From: Volvox africanus
Lineage: Eukaryota > Chlorophyta > Chlorophyceae > Chlamydomonadales > Volvocaceae
Reading direction: 5' to 3'
DNA: 64,000 nt
Assembly: GCA_030268105.1 (NCBI GenBank)
Contig: BSDZ01000011.1
Coordinates: 124,001 to 188,000 of the forward strand
Part shown: positions 32,275 through 43,404 of the stretch, piece by piece
Layout of the letters: every line of letters starts with the position of its first letter
Numbering within the stretch: position 1 is the first letter of the stretch
The notes under the pieces: generated by a model
The model's database searches: none
Told to the model about the DNA's origin: nothing
What the model saw: only the letters and a program-made list of their open reading frames with translations
Made by a program: the position numbers and the translations under genes

Positions 32275-33224
32275 GTGAGTAAGAGCTACATATATACACA
32301 GGCCCATGGCCTTCTGGCGGCAGTAAATGCGGACTGTATCAGTTCGTGGACTGCCTCTGACTGCAGCGTGCCACAACGGTCGCCACTTTTTGCCAAACAG
32401 CGCGGCCACTCCCTGGGCTCCTGCAGCTGTCGCCGCCCCTTGTACCGCCCCATCAACAGCAATTATCCCCCTAGGTCGCGGCCGCTGTCGCCACCGCATG
32501 CGTGCTGTCGTCCCCGCGTGCGTAATGTATGCCCCCGAAGCCGCGCTCCATTCATAGCATATGTTGGTAAAACCTTGTGCCCTATGGCTGGGCAGGGACA
32601 ACACGGCCCTACTTGAATGCAAGGGTCGTTCTGGATATGGTTGAGATCTCTAAAGTGGGGCTGAAGTATAGGTGGAGGTAGGGGTGGAGATGTAGACGTG
32701 AGTAGCACATATGGATTGAAATGTTAGCGGCTTTGCCTGCCGTAGCAGAGCTTGCCAGTTGGGCGGAGCACATTCTGCATCCATCTGCATGTATGCACAA
32801 GCATGTACGAATATGCCACTGCACTGGTGCAGGCGGCATCCATATGCCTACCCATTTGTTGCCTCGACCGGGTGCCTCAGGAATTAATTCCTAGCAATCA
32901 GCATCACAATTGTACGGGCGAAAATAATCCAATGGAACGATTGAGCCAGTTTGAATACTTGTCGTTCAGATACGCTATAGATTCGAAGCTAGCATGAACA
33001 CAGGCAAGGGCGTGTGTGTGGGTTATGTACATCTGGTTGGTCACACATTTGCAGAGGCTAAGGTTTCAGCATGCCCGTACATGTGGCAGGGTGGATTCGT
33101 GATGCGGATGGAGGTTGCTCTGGTGTTGGTTTGCAGACATAAACAATGAATCATTTCTGCGCTGTATGTCAGCACACCAGCTATGGACAGGCGGAAAGCA
33201 ACTGCGTGGACTCATGCGTGTCGT
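32275..33224. other. Intergenic; end of the near-identical duplication
   Basis: It matches 14364-15313 almost perfectly up to 33141. From 33142 the difference rate jumps (four changes in about 45 bp). At about 33225 the sequence skips the counterpart of 15317-15715. Confidence 0.6.
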
Positions 33225-34384
33225 TGGGCATTAGACTACGTGTGTATGAGGCCGGATGGCCGTGTCTATTTATACATTGATCAGGACGTATTCACATATG
33301 GCTGGTAGAGGATGCCATGGCATGGGAATATTGACATCCACGACATTGTACGCCTGATGGCTGGTGCGTGCTCGTGCCTTTATGCGTATCTAATTTGTGG
33401 ATGGGCTGCGGGCTGAACGTGTGTGAATGTTTGTGTATGATACGTTCACGTTCACTGTTTGGAAACTAGTTTGATATGGGTATGTGTTTATACCCCTTCA
33501 CGTGATATGTTGATGACGAGCATGTGAACCATGCAGCTGTGTTGACTGCATTACCGAGCTACTAAAGCTGTGTAAATTTCTTGCTGTATCCGTTAATTGT
33601 GTAGGCGTGTACTCAGACAGGAAGGGCGCAGAAAACTGAAACATAATGACATCTTGTCACACTGTAGGGGCTACGCAGCAAATATGGAATTAATGACGAG
33701 GGTCTGAGCTCAGGGTGTGCGTGGTTAAGAAAGTTACATGAAACACAAACAGAATTGTGGAAGTACCAATCACGATATAGTACAAAACATAGGTATCAGA
33801 GTCTGCCCAATTAAGGGTGGTATCGAAAGACACCGAATATGAAGTCAAAGCCCCATATACAGGTTTCGTTCCAGGGACAGGCAAAGTGTCCAAGGAAGCT
33901 CCCAAGGATCCTGGATCGCGTGTTTCTGGGGTCGTAACCCTCCATGTGGTGGGGTTTCTTTACCTCGCACCCATTACTCCTCAATTGCACAAAAAGGGAC
34001 AATCAAGACGTCCCGGCCAAAGCCACTCCGGCGGCTAAGGCCCCCCCTTTGTCCCAGCCAAATCCGCTCCAGCGGCTTAAGCCCACTTCTTTTTGCCACT
34101 CGTTACACAAGCAAAGGACAATACGTCCCAGCCACAGCCGCCCTGGAGGCAGAGCCCCCGACCAGTCCACACCAGGGCATTAAATCTGCGTGGAAAGGGT
34201 TTGTTAGTCAGTAAGGACATGTCTAATTATTATCGTAAGAACTGAGCGACACAATGAAACAGGCAGGCCAAGTCCCACACTTACCTTCTGATGACTAACA
34301 TAAAGCCCTGATAAGATGCATGCAATCCCCCCTTTGTTTCCCTTGCTCCACCCCTCGCTCGTCATATGCCTTCGGCATGCGCAT
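33225..34384. other. Unit copy 0, downstream flank of the repeat-protein gene
   Basis: It parallels 37317-38505. It contains a putative minus-strand intron at 34186-34284, with GTAAGT after an AAG at its donor and CCTTTCCACGCAG at its acceptor. The intron lies downstream of the repeat gene's stop and so may be in the 3'-UTR. Confidence 0.45.
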
Positions 34385-35536
34385 CTAGTTGTTGTTCTCA
34401 AGTCTGCTATATGCGACTTGCAAGTGTTCGAAGGCTTTGAAGGCCAACGCCCTGTGTTGCCCACCGAGCAGGTGACGGTGTGGGTTCACCTGCCACCTGA
34501 GCCTGTCGTACACAGCCTTCCATCCCTGGGTTTTGAACTTCTCTGGAGCAAGCTGGAAGATGAGACGGTCGCCAAGTGCCTCATCTTCCAGTTTGCTAAG
34601 TGTGATCACCCACTCAACCACATCCGCATTTGTAAGCCCCTCAGTGGGTATGACGACATGGCTCACGTGGCGCAACCCGTTATCTGCACTTTGGGTATCC
34701 CCGCTTTCAGCCACGTCCCTCTCGTGGCACACCACGTTATCCGCACTTTGGGTATCTCCGCTTTCCGCCATGTGCCTCTCGTGGCACACCACATTATCCG
34801 CACTTTGGGTATCTCCGCTTTCAGCCACGTGCCTCTCGTGGCACACCACGTTCTCCGCACTTTGGGTATCTCCGCTTTCGGCCACGTGCCTCTCGTGGCA
34901 CACCACATTATCCGCATTTTGGGTATCTCCGCTTTCGACCACGTGCCTCTCGTGGCACACCACATTATCCGCACTTTGGGTATCTCCGCTTTCAGCCACG
35001 TGCCTCTCGTGGCACACCACGTTCTCCGCACTTTGGGTATCTCCGCTTTCGGCCACGTGCCTCTCGTGGCACACCACATTATCCGCATTTTGGGTATCTC
35101 CGCTTTCGGCCACGTGCCTCTCGTGGCACACCATGTTATCTGCACTTTGGGAATCCCCGCTTTCAGCCACGTCCTTCTCGTGGCACACCACATTATCCGC
35201 ATTTTGGGTATCTCCGCTTTCAGCCACGTGCCTCTCGTAGTTAACCTCTTTGGTATCACTCTCATTATTGCCGATATGGACCACTGGCACCTTGTGGTCG
35301 ATTTTGCTCTCGATGCTCTGCGCATCCTGGTGTTGGGACACAGACACCTCATAGTCAAACCCATCACTTTTGGTTCCATTTTTCCAGGGCTGAACTTCAT
35401 GGTCAGGCTCACTGACGTCTGCCTCGCTGGGTATCTCCATAGGAACGACTGTCTGAGAACCCATAATCCAGCCAGATATTTGCTGCATGGACGGCAACCT
35501 AAGTTGCCAGCACAGCACCTTCGGCTGCAGATGCAC
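34385..35536 (-). CDS. 19-residue-repeat protein, copy 0 (10 repeats)
   Basis: The minus-strand frame is open for 383 codons. Its first codon is GTG and a TAA lies upstream. A CATTGCCGCAG acceptor in between suggests that this is a downstream exon. A hydrophilic N-terminal part (MEIPSEADVSEPDHEVQ) precedes ten repeats of ERHVAESGDTQSADNVVCH. A C-terminal domain (WVITLSKLEDEALGDRLIFQ to YSRLENNN) follows. Most differences between repeats are synonymous in this frame (A, G, S and N codons) or conservative (S/N, D/E, V/M), whereas they change residues in the other frames. The last about 45 residues weakly resemble the end of a J-domain, with NPH where HPD would be; this is speculative. Confidence 0.55.
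   Translation of the reverse strand: MHLQPKVLCWQLRLPSMQQISGWIMGSQTVVPMEIPSEADVSEPDHEVQPWKNGTKSDGFDYEVSVSQHQDAQSIESKIDHKVPVVHIGNNESDTKEVNYERHVAESGDTQNADNVVCHEKDVAESGDSQSADNMVCHERHVAESGDTQNADNVVCHERHVAESGDTQSAENVVCHERHVAESGDTQSADNVVCHERHVVESGDTQNADNVVCHERHVAESGDTQSAENVVCHERHVAESGDTQSADNVVCHERHMAESGDTQSADNVVCHERDVAESGDTQSADNGLRHVSHVVIPTEGLTNADVVEWVITLSKLEDEALGDRLIFQLAPEKFKTQGWKAVYDRLRWQVNPHRHLLGGQHRALAFKAFEHLQVAYSRLENNN
34673..35235. repeat. 57-bp minisatellite, copy 0, about 10 units
   Basis: Coding minisatellite of the minus-strand gene. Unit variants recur in a higher-order pattern, and a block of three to four units appears twice. Confidence 0.93.
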
Positions 35537-35618
35537 CGCGGTCGAAGAGAGAAATATGGTCCTGCGGCAATGGGCGAAAAATTAATTTTCTGTGACTTAA
35601 AATGCTTCAGGCTTTGAC

Positions 35619-35621
35619 CTT
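35619..35621 (+). other. Unoccupied CACTA target site
   Basis: The locus reads GACCTTGACCG, the empty form of the site filled at 17668-25327. The same empty site occurs at 39569-39571, 46207-46209, 52845-52847 and 59483-59485. Confidence 0.9.
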
Positions 35622-36240
35622 GACCGTGAGGCGGCGGCGGCATCCCAATCACATACAGCTACAACGCAAGGAAAGCTGCCCATATAGTTAATTTTTAATT
35701 AAGCTTAGCAAAGGCATCGGTGGAGTCAGCCACGAAAATTGGAAAAGGCTTGAGCGTACCTTGGGTAGAAGACCTGGAAGCATGTCCGCGCCAGGTAGAA
35801 GATTCCACTGAGCATGGCTTTTAGGACGGGCCTAGCGACACAGCTCATGGTATCTGAACCCACGCAAACAAGCAAGCCTATCCAAAGACCAGGTGTGCTT
35901 GCAGCTTAAGGCCGCGGTGTGCGTATGTTGAAAGTCAAGTTGGATAGAGATAGAGTGTGGAGAGCAGGTAGCAGTAAACAACGTTGCATTTAAAAACGCT
36001 GTAGTGAGAAAATGCGCACTGAACAGCCTAAGTAGCAAAAGTTTGATGAAAGTACGGCGGAGAGTGTACCTGCCCTGCCAGGGGCTTCTTTACATATGTG
36101 AGAAATTTTGAGGTATTTCGTTGCTTACGGAAAGCTTCCAATCAATCCACAGTTAGGATGGCACAGGGAAGTTATGTGCATTCAGTACTAAGCTGGAACC
36201 ACGGCCAGTAGCGTCTGTGGACGACGCGAAGTTGAACCTC
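35622..36240. other. Truncated copy of segment 'B'
   Basis: It parallels 7419-8050 and 39572-40190 with scattered substitutions and stops within the unit. No gene was recognised. Confidence 0.55.
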
Positions 36241-36643
36241 TTTTTCCTAGGATAGAATTTGCAGCTCTCAGCGTTTTATTATGGAAATATGGGGCCTTGG
36301 CGCATGCTCTTTCACGCTTCGATGCCTTTGATTTTCCTTCAAAGAGACTTGTTATCGATATAGTACAAAACATAGGTATCAGAGTCTGCCCAATTAAGGG
36401 TGGTATCGAAAGACACCGAATATGAAGTCAAAGCCCCATATATATGTTTCGTTCCAGGGACAGGCAAAGTGTCCAAGGAAGCTCCCAAGGATCCTGGATC
36501 GCATGACAGTGAGCATACAAGCATGGCTTGTTGCCCGTGGCCACCGGCATGAAGCCATGCCTGCGGCCGTGCACCCCACCCTAGCTGAGACCTGTTATTG
36601 CTTCGTCCAACACCTCCGTCTACTGCCTCCCCTTGGTCAGGCT
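36241..36643. other. Mosaic junction of scrambled unit fragments
   Basis: In order: about 55 bp of unmatched sequence; a fragment of the AFDFPSKRLVID-coding segment (about 36299-36357); a fragment matching 37904-38040; about 70 bp unmatched; and a fragment of segment B (about 36571-36640, matching near 8440-8503). The tandem array starts immediately afterwards. Confidence 0.65.
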
Positions 36644-36894
36644 TTAATTCAGGGAAGTAAGGAAAATAAGTTCGAGACAAAGAGGCAAATAAAATTGTTC
36701 GATGCTCTTACGAGCAAGCCCATCGGTGAAGCTGTCACGTCGAGAAGCGCGATGGATCAACGGTGAACTGACAAGACTGTCGAAGCTCCCAAACCAACGA
36801 TTTGATTGCATTTGCATAGTTGTGAGAACTAAATAATGGTTCAATGTATATGATTTGTTCGGGCAATCGTTCAATCCCAACCGTAATTGTTTTG

Positions 36895-37104
36895 CTATTG
36901 CTTCATAAACGCGTGAGTGCAGCGGTTGACCAAGGAATCGGGGAGGTCGAACTTATCAAAGTCCACATCTACCAGCAGGCACCTAGAATACACACATTTA
37001 AAGTCCGTTGCTGCAACTTGCATGGTATGAAAGGTTACAACGTATCCCAAATTTCTCGTTTCTACCTTTCCAACATCCTGTTCCTGTCCTCTCGTGCGAC
37101 TTAA
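36895..37104 (+). pseudogene. Conserved-peptide segment, array unit 1
   Basis: The plus strand reads VDQGIGEVELIKVHIYQQAP and VRCCNLHGMKGYNVSQ. It is related to the minus-strand peptide at 9113-9346. Copies are at about 43533, 50171, 56809 and (diverged) 63088. The product is unknown, and the opposite frame is also open, so coding is unproven. Confidence 0.3.
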
Positions 37105-38505
37105 AGACGTGCGTCTTGACGACCGCCTGGGCCGCCCCAACGTCCGCCTCCCACTTAATTCAAAGTATGGCATCTGCGTGTGTATCAGGCCTTGGAGCAT
37201 GCTCTTTCACGCTTCGATGCCTTTGACTTTCCTTCAAAAAGACTTATTATCGAACACGTTTCACTGGAAGAACGAGCTATGGGTAGCCGGAGATGAACCG
37301 TTCAAATAAATGCATGTTGGGCATTAGACTACGTGTGTATAGGGCCGGATGGCCGTGTCTATTTATACATTGATCAGGACGTATTCACATACGGCTGGTA
37401 GAGGATGCCACGGCATGGGAACAGTGACATCCACGACAGTGTACGCCTGATGGCTGGTGCGTGCTCGTGCCTTCATGCACATCTAATTTGTGGATGGGCT
37501 GCGGGCTGAACGTGTGTGTATGTTTGTGTATGATACGTTCACGTTCACTGTTTGGAAACTAGTTTGATAAGCCCCACCCCGCCGTTGGTATGGGCTATGG
37601 GTATGTGTTTATACCCCTTCACGTGATATATTGATGACGAGCATGTGAACCATGCAGCTGTGTTGACTGCATTACCGAGCTACTAAAGCTGTGTAAACAT
37701 CTTGCCGTCTCCATTAATTGTGTAGGCGTGTACTCAGACAGGAAGGGCGCAGAAAACTGAAACATAATGACATCTTGTCACACTGTAGGGGCTACGCAGC
37801 AAATATGGAATTATTGACGAGGGTCTGAGCTCAGGGTGTGCGTGGTTAAGAAAGTTACATGAAACACAAACAGAATTGTGGAAGTACCAATCACGATATA
37901 GTACAAAACATAGGTATCAGAGTCTGCCCAATTAAGGGTGGTATCGAAAGACACCGAATATGAAGTCAAAGCCCCATATATATGTTTCGTTCCAGGGACA
38001 GACAAAGTGTCCAAGGAAGCTCCCAAGGATCCTGGATCGCGTGTTTCTGGGGTCGTAACCCTCCATGTGGTGGGGTTTCTTTACCTCGCACCCATTACTC
38101 CTCAATTGCACAAACAGGGACAATCAAGACGTCCCGGCCAAAGCCACTCCGGCGGCTAAGGCCCCCCCTTTGTCCCAGCCAAAGCCGCTCCGGCGGCTTA
38201 AGCCCACTTCTTTTTGCCACTCGTTACACAAGCAAAGGACAACACGTCCCAGCCACAGCCGCCCTGGAGGCAGAGCCCCCGACCAGTCCACACCAGGGCA
38301 TTAAATCTGCGTGGAAAGGGTTTGTTAGTCAGTAAGGACATGTCTGATTACTATCGTAAGAACTGAGCAACACAATAAAACAGGCAGGCCGAGTCCCACA
38401 CTTACCTTCTGATGACTAACATAAAGCCCTGATAAGATGCATGCAATCCCCCCTTTGTTTCCCTTGCTCCACCCCTCGCTCGTCATATGCCTTCGGCATG
38501 CGCAT

Positions 38506-39486
38506 CTAGTTGTTGTTCTCAAGTCTGCTATATGCGACTTGCAAGTGTTCGAAGGCTTTGAAGGCCAACGCCCTGTGTTGCCCACCGAGCAGGTGACGGT
38601 GTGGGTTCACCTGCCACCTGAGCCTGTCGTACACAGCCTTCCGTCCCTGGGTTTTGAACTTCTCTGGAGCAAGCTGGAAGATGAGACGGTCGCCAAGTGC
38701 CTCATCTTCCAGTTTGCTAAATGTGATCACCCACTCAACCACATCCGCATTTGTAAGCCCCTCAGTGGGTATGACGACATGGCTCACGTGGCGCAACCCG
38801 TTACCTGCACTTTGGGTATCCCCGCTTTCAGCCACGTCCCTCTCGTGGCACACCACGTTATGCGCACTTTGGGTATCTCCGCTTTCCGCCATGTGCCTCT
38901 CGTGGCACACCACGTTATCCGCACTTTGGGTATCTCCGCTTTCAGCCACGTGCCTCTCGTGGCACACCACGTTCTCCGCACTTTGGGTATCTCCGCTTTC
39001 GGCCACGTCCCTCTCGTGGCACACCACATTATCCGCATTTTGGGTATCTCCGCTTTCGGCCACGTGCCTCTCGTGGCACACTACGTTATCTGCACTTTGG
39101 GTATCTCCGCTTTCAGCCACGTCCCTCTCGTGGCACACCACATTATCCGCACTTTGGGTATCTCCGCTTTCAGCCACGTGCCTCTCGTAGTTAACCTCTT
39201 TGGTATCACTCTCATTATTGCCGATATGGACCACTGGCACCTCGTGGTCGATTTTGCTCTTGATGCTCTGCGCATCCTGGTGTTGGAACACAGACACCTC
39301 ATAGTCAAACCCATTACTTTTGGTCCCATTTTTCCAGGGCTGAACTTCATGGTCAGGCTCACTGACGTCTGCCTCGTTGGGTATCTCCATAGGAACGACT
39401 GTCTGAGAACCCATAATCCAGCCAGATATTTGCTGCATGGACGGCAACCTAAGTTGCCAGCACAGCACCTTCGGCTGCAGATGCAC
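38506..39486 (-). CDS. 19-residue-repeat protein, array unit 1 (7 repeats)
   Basis: A 326-codon minus-strand frame with the same N-terminal region, seven 19-residue repeats and the same C-terminal domain (PTEGLTNADVVEWVITFSKL to YSRLENNN) as copy 0. It is uninterrupted. An acceptor-like CAG upstream suggests further 5' exons. Confidence 0.52.
   Translation of the reverse strand: MHLQPKVLCWQLRLPSMQQISGWIMGSQTVVPMEIPNEADVSEPDHEVQPWKNGTKSNGFDYEVSVFQHQDAQSIKSKIDHEVPVVHIGNNESDTKEVNYERHVAESGDTQSADNVVCHERDVAESGDTQSADNVVCHERHVAESGDTQNADNVVCHERDVAESGDTQSAENVVCHERHVAESGDTQSADNVVCHERHMAESGDTQSAHNVVCHERDVAESGDTQSAGNGLRHVSHVVIPTEGLTNADVVEWVITFSKLEDEALGDRLIFQLAPEKFKTQGRKAVYDRLRWQVNPHRHLLGGQHRALAFKAFEHLQVAYSRLENNN
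38794..39185. repeat. 57-bp minisatellite, array unit 1, about 7 units
   Basis: Equivalent tracts lie at 45432-45823, 52070-52461 and 58708-59099. Confidence 0.93.
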
Positions 39487-40136
39487 CGCGGTCGAAGAGA
39501 GAAATATGGTCCTGCGGCAATGGGCGAAAAATTAATTTTCTGTGACTTAAAATGCTTCAGGCTTTGACCTTGACCGTGAGGCGGCGGCGGCATCCCAATC
39601 ACATACAGCTACAACGCAAGGAAAGCTGCCCATATAGTTAATTTTTAATTAAGCTTAGCAAAGGCATCGGTGGGATCAGCCACGAAAATTGGAAAAGGTT
39701 CGAGCGTACCTTGGGTAGAAGACCTGGAAGCATGTCCGCGCCAGGTAGAAGATTCCACTGAGCATGGCTTTTAGGACGGGCCTAGTGACACAGCTCATGG
39801 TATCCGAATCCACGCAAACAAGCAAGCCTATCCAAAGACCAGGTGTGCTTGCAGCTTAAGGCTGCGGTGTGCGTATGTTGAAAGTCAGGTTCGATAGAGA
39901 TAGAGTGTGCAGAGCAGGTAGCAGTAAACAACGTTGCATTTAAAACGCTGTAGTGAGAAAATGCGCACTGAACGGCCTAAGTAGCAAAAGTTTGATGAAA
40001 GTACGGCGGAGAGTGTACCTGCCCTGCCAGGGGCTTCTTTACATCCGTGAGAAATTTTGAGGTATTACGTTGCTTACGGAAAGCTTCCAATCAATCCACG
40101 GTCATGATGGCACAGGGAAGTTATGTGCATTCAGTA

Positions 40137-40706
40137 CTAAGCTGGAATCACGGCCAGTAGCATCTGAGGACGACGCGAAGTTGAACCTCTTTTTAATAAC
40201 TGAAACGTGGGAATGACAGTGTCTATTACTGCATCTGAAAAGGGCAAACCACCTCCTTGCTTTCTGAGAACCACAATTCCGAAGCAAACTTGATACGAAG
40301 TCGCACATGTACATGGAAGTATATGAACTATAATCACATTATTGTAGACATAATACAGGACACAGAATAGAATACACATATGTTTTGTAGGTTCCTTTGG
40401 AGGGCTTAGGGTTACTGCCCCGGGGAAGAACACTGCTTGCCAATACATACTGCCTTCCGCGCATGCATGGCGCCGGCATGATGCTCGATGTAAATTACAT
40501 AACTCCAACACGATGAACACCCGGGATAGATCTCGCTCAGAACCTCGCTCTGGCAACCAGTCACCTTCGCAATGCCCACCCGTTCGTTGGAGCTTTGCGC
40601 CCCACCCTAGCTGAGACCTGTTATGGCTTCGTCCAACACCTCCGTCTACTGCCTCCCCTTGGTCCGTAGCCCTTCTGCCCGGTCGCCCGACAACTGCCGC
40701 ACCCAT
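40137..40706 (-). other. 189-codon ORF in segment B, doubtful
   Basis: Open in all array units (46775-47344, 53413-53982, 60051-60620) but destroyed by indels that are not multiples of three in the 17.9-kb units (around 8310-8350). It has no recognisable motifs and is probably fortuitous. Confidence 0.15.
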
Positions 40707-40880
40707 TCACACCATCCCCGCACATGCAGTCCGTCTGGCGAGCTAAATAACGCATGATAGATTGGGGCAGAACAAATTCACCACGCAACCAAATTTTGGC
40801 ACGAAACAATCCAACAAACACGACGTGTTTTTTGTCCCGAGACACTCTGATTATGACTCCAGGGGGACACGTTGTGCTTA

Positions 40881-42189
40881 GGGCCTAGCAAGAGTTCGTT
40901 GAGGGTAGCTCCGGGCAAAAAGAGACATGTATGGCTCCAGGGAACCACGTGAAACTTGATGAACAAACGAGGCTTACTGGGCCATATCGTGACCCCCCTT
41001 AAATCACTGCTGGGACACTCCCAATGGCACGGACCTAGGGAGCTTTCGTTTATTTGCATGGAAATCAATAAATGGCTGCGTACCCTCCTTCCACCAAATC
41101 CAATCCAGATCACGCACAGTATTATCAATGCCGCCCCTTGGGAGAATACATGATCCCCAGCTTAGCATGTGTACTCGGGTAACGGGGATAGTAGAAAGCA
41201 AAGCGGTACTGCTAGCTATTGAACAGCTCATTATGCATATAGCCATATCACCCATGAAGCAGTGACATTGATACCCGGCGTCCACGAAAACCCACTAAGC
41301 CTCCATCCGCACACTTGCGCAGCCGAAGCTAGCACAAGTTGACAGCAAGCCGAGTGAAATTTCGACCCGCACAGACAGGCCAGCCCTTGAGGCCAAGCGC
41401 GCCAATCACCACATGAGCAGATGCATAAAGCCGCGCAAACTCAGATATCGCCAGAACCCCAGCCGGGTGCGCTCACCATGCAGCGATAACTCCATTTCCC
41501 CCGTTCACCACCGCACAACGCATGCATGCACATGCCCCTTCCTGTCAGGACCCACCGCAACACAGTGGATTGACCTACTGCCCGTGCAAGCGCATTTCTC
41601 TAAAGACAGCCCTGTGTTCGGACTGCACTACAGCTTGTAGGGCGCGCCTGGCGACTGCTGCTGGGCGGGAGGGCTGTACCAGCTCCAGATATCTGGTGAC
41701 TGCTGCTGAACCAGCCCTAGCTATCTGGTGACATGTACTTGGTGACCTGCGACGGACGCGCCAGTATAGGGACGGAAAGGCTGTGTTGAGCAGCAGTGAG
41801 GTCGCAAGCGGATCCTTACAATACCAAAGACATAGTGACTGTCCATGAAGGTAAAATGTAGCTCCGGCGGAGTGTGCCAGCACGGGACTGGAGCATCTGG
41901 GTTGTATGTTGGACAAGCTGGATAGGGGTACAGGCTACACCGCGCGCAGCTGGGCTAGGGTATTTAGACGGAAACGTGGCGGGCAGGTGATAGCGACATG
42001 CGGAATAAGGGCAGAGCAGCGGCCGCGTTGAAATTTGCACTAGCAGGCTCGCTTTGCAGATGCTTGTTTACATCCGCGCACATGCAGCCGTTTTGCCTTT
42101 GCTTGCCTCACGTGATCCCTGACTTACTTACCCTTACAACAAAGGTCCATCCCTCCGCACCTTAATCAGAGATCCCAGGTCCCGTACCT
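40881..42189. other. Array-specific segment, no gene recognised
   Basis: Overlapping short ORFs on both strands; none was recognised. Repeated at +6638, +13276 and +19914. Confidence 0.4.
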
Positions 42190-42576
42190 GTGGGCTCGCC
42201 ACTCTCCAAGGCTGTGCGTCCCTCGCTCATAACTTGGACAGGCGCTGTGTTGGTGAGGGCCTCGCTCGAGCAAGTCTCCGCAAAAAGTGAAGAAAATAGA
42301 AATCCCCTCAACAGTCTAGGACACGACCTCGCCACCAGCTTCTTGATTTCGGATCCAAGTTGCAAAATGCCACCGACACGCCTGATGCGTGGCTTTGAAG
42401 CGGTTGCGGCTTACCAATGGGAGAATAAGGTGCTAACTGGCGACAAATTCAAGGTTGGAGAGAGAGAAAAAGAGGGAGAAGAAGAGAGTGGGGATAAGGC
42501 AGCTGGGCGGAGGGCGGGTGTGGGAGGGGGCAGGGCGGGGATTCAGCTTGGACGAGGGCTTGTTCGTTCGTTCTAG
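42190..42576 (+). CDS. 128-codon hypothetical ORF, array unit 1
   Basis: Hydrophilic, with LEQVSAKSEENRNPLNSLG, FEAVAAYQWENKVLTGDKF and a Glu/Lys- then Gly/Arg-rich tail. Its first codon is GTG, so the true start is unknown. Copies are at 48828-49214, 55466-55852 (one Arg-to-Lys change) and 62105-62596 (fused by a deletion). Function unknown. Confidence 0.25.
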   Translation: MGSPLSKAVRPSLITWTGAVLVRASLEQVSAKSEENRNPLNSLGHDLATSFLISDPSCKMPPTRLMRGFEAVAAYQWENKVLTGDKFKVGEREKEGEEESGDKAAGRRAGVGGGRAGIQLGRGLVRSF

Positions 42577-43167
42577 GGGTGCAAGCGCCATACCTTCGAC
42601 CTAATAAGCAGCACCATACGAAGCACTGTTCTCTGTACGAAAATGCTTTGCTCGCCAGCCAGCTTGACCGGCCCCTGCATGCCGCATCATCTGCATAGGC
42701 TGTCTTTGGCATCGTCGACAAGAATACCACCAAAGCTGCGAATTTAAATTCAACAGGGCGACGGCCGCTGTTGGAATTCCACAAACTCCGCCCAGGGTCT
42801 TCAGACTTCTGGAGTGCGGCGATCACAAAAAGGTACGTCAGCGCGCTTACGCATGTACACATGGACGGACCCAGAGGTCCCTGTTCGGACCCCTGCACGG
42901 ACTCGACAACTTGGTACCTGCCAAGGTGCTGCTTACGGTTGCGTGGCTGACATACGCATTTCATTTGTACAAGGCCTACGGGCAGGCAAAGAAACCGCGT
43001 TGCCACCCTGCGCAGTACCTCGGTGGCGTTGGTTTCCATAAAAACATTATCAGCAGCTGTTGCTTCTATACGTGCTCGTATTGATTGCTGTGTGATATGT
43101 ATGTACCAGTTCAACAATTCAAGAACCCTATCTAGCATTCACTACTGCAACGTAAAGTTCTCTCGAT

Positions 43168-43404
43168 ATGATGAAATGTTTTAAGATCATAAGACGGTTG
43201 GTCGGTCATGTATCAAGGCCTACCGCGTCTGACTTTCTGCAATGGCAACTATGGAAACGCCTGGAAGTTGCACACAAATTCTTAATTCAGGGAAGTAAGG
43301 AAAATAAGTTCGAGACAAAGAGGCAAATAAAATTGTTCGATGCTCTTACGAGCAAGCCCATCGGTGAAGCTGTCACGTCGAGAAGCGCGATGGATCAACG
43401 GTGA
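43168..43404 (+). CDS. 78-codon hypothetical ORF spanning the unit junction
   Basis: ATG-started, basic and hydrophilic (MMKCFKIIRRLVGHVSRPTA, SKENKFETKRQIKLFDALTS). Its first half lies at the end of one unit and its second half at the start of the next, so it exists only because the units are tandem. Copies are at 49806-50042, 56444-56680 and 62723-62959. Function unknown. Confidence 0.28.
   Translation: MMKCFKIIRRLVGHVSRPTASDFLQWQLWKRLEVAHKFLIQGSKENKFETKRQIKLFDALTSKPIGEAVTSRSAMDQR

Noticed and set aside
34673..35235. CRISPR-like array of direct repeats
   Set aside because: Units are contiguous 57-bp repeats without unique spacers, in eukaryotic-type sequence and inside an open reading frame.
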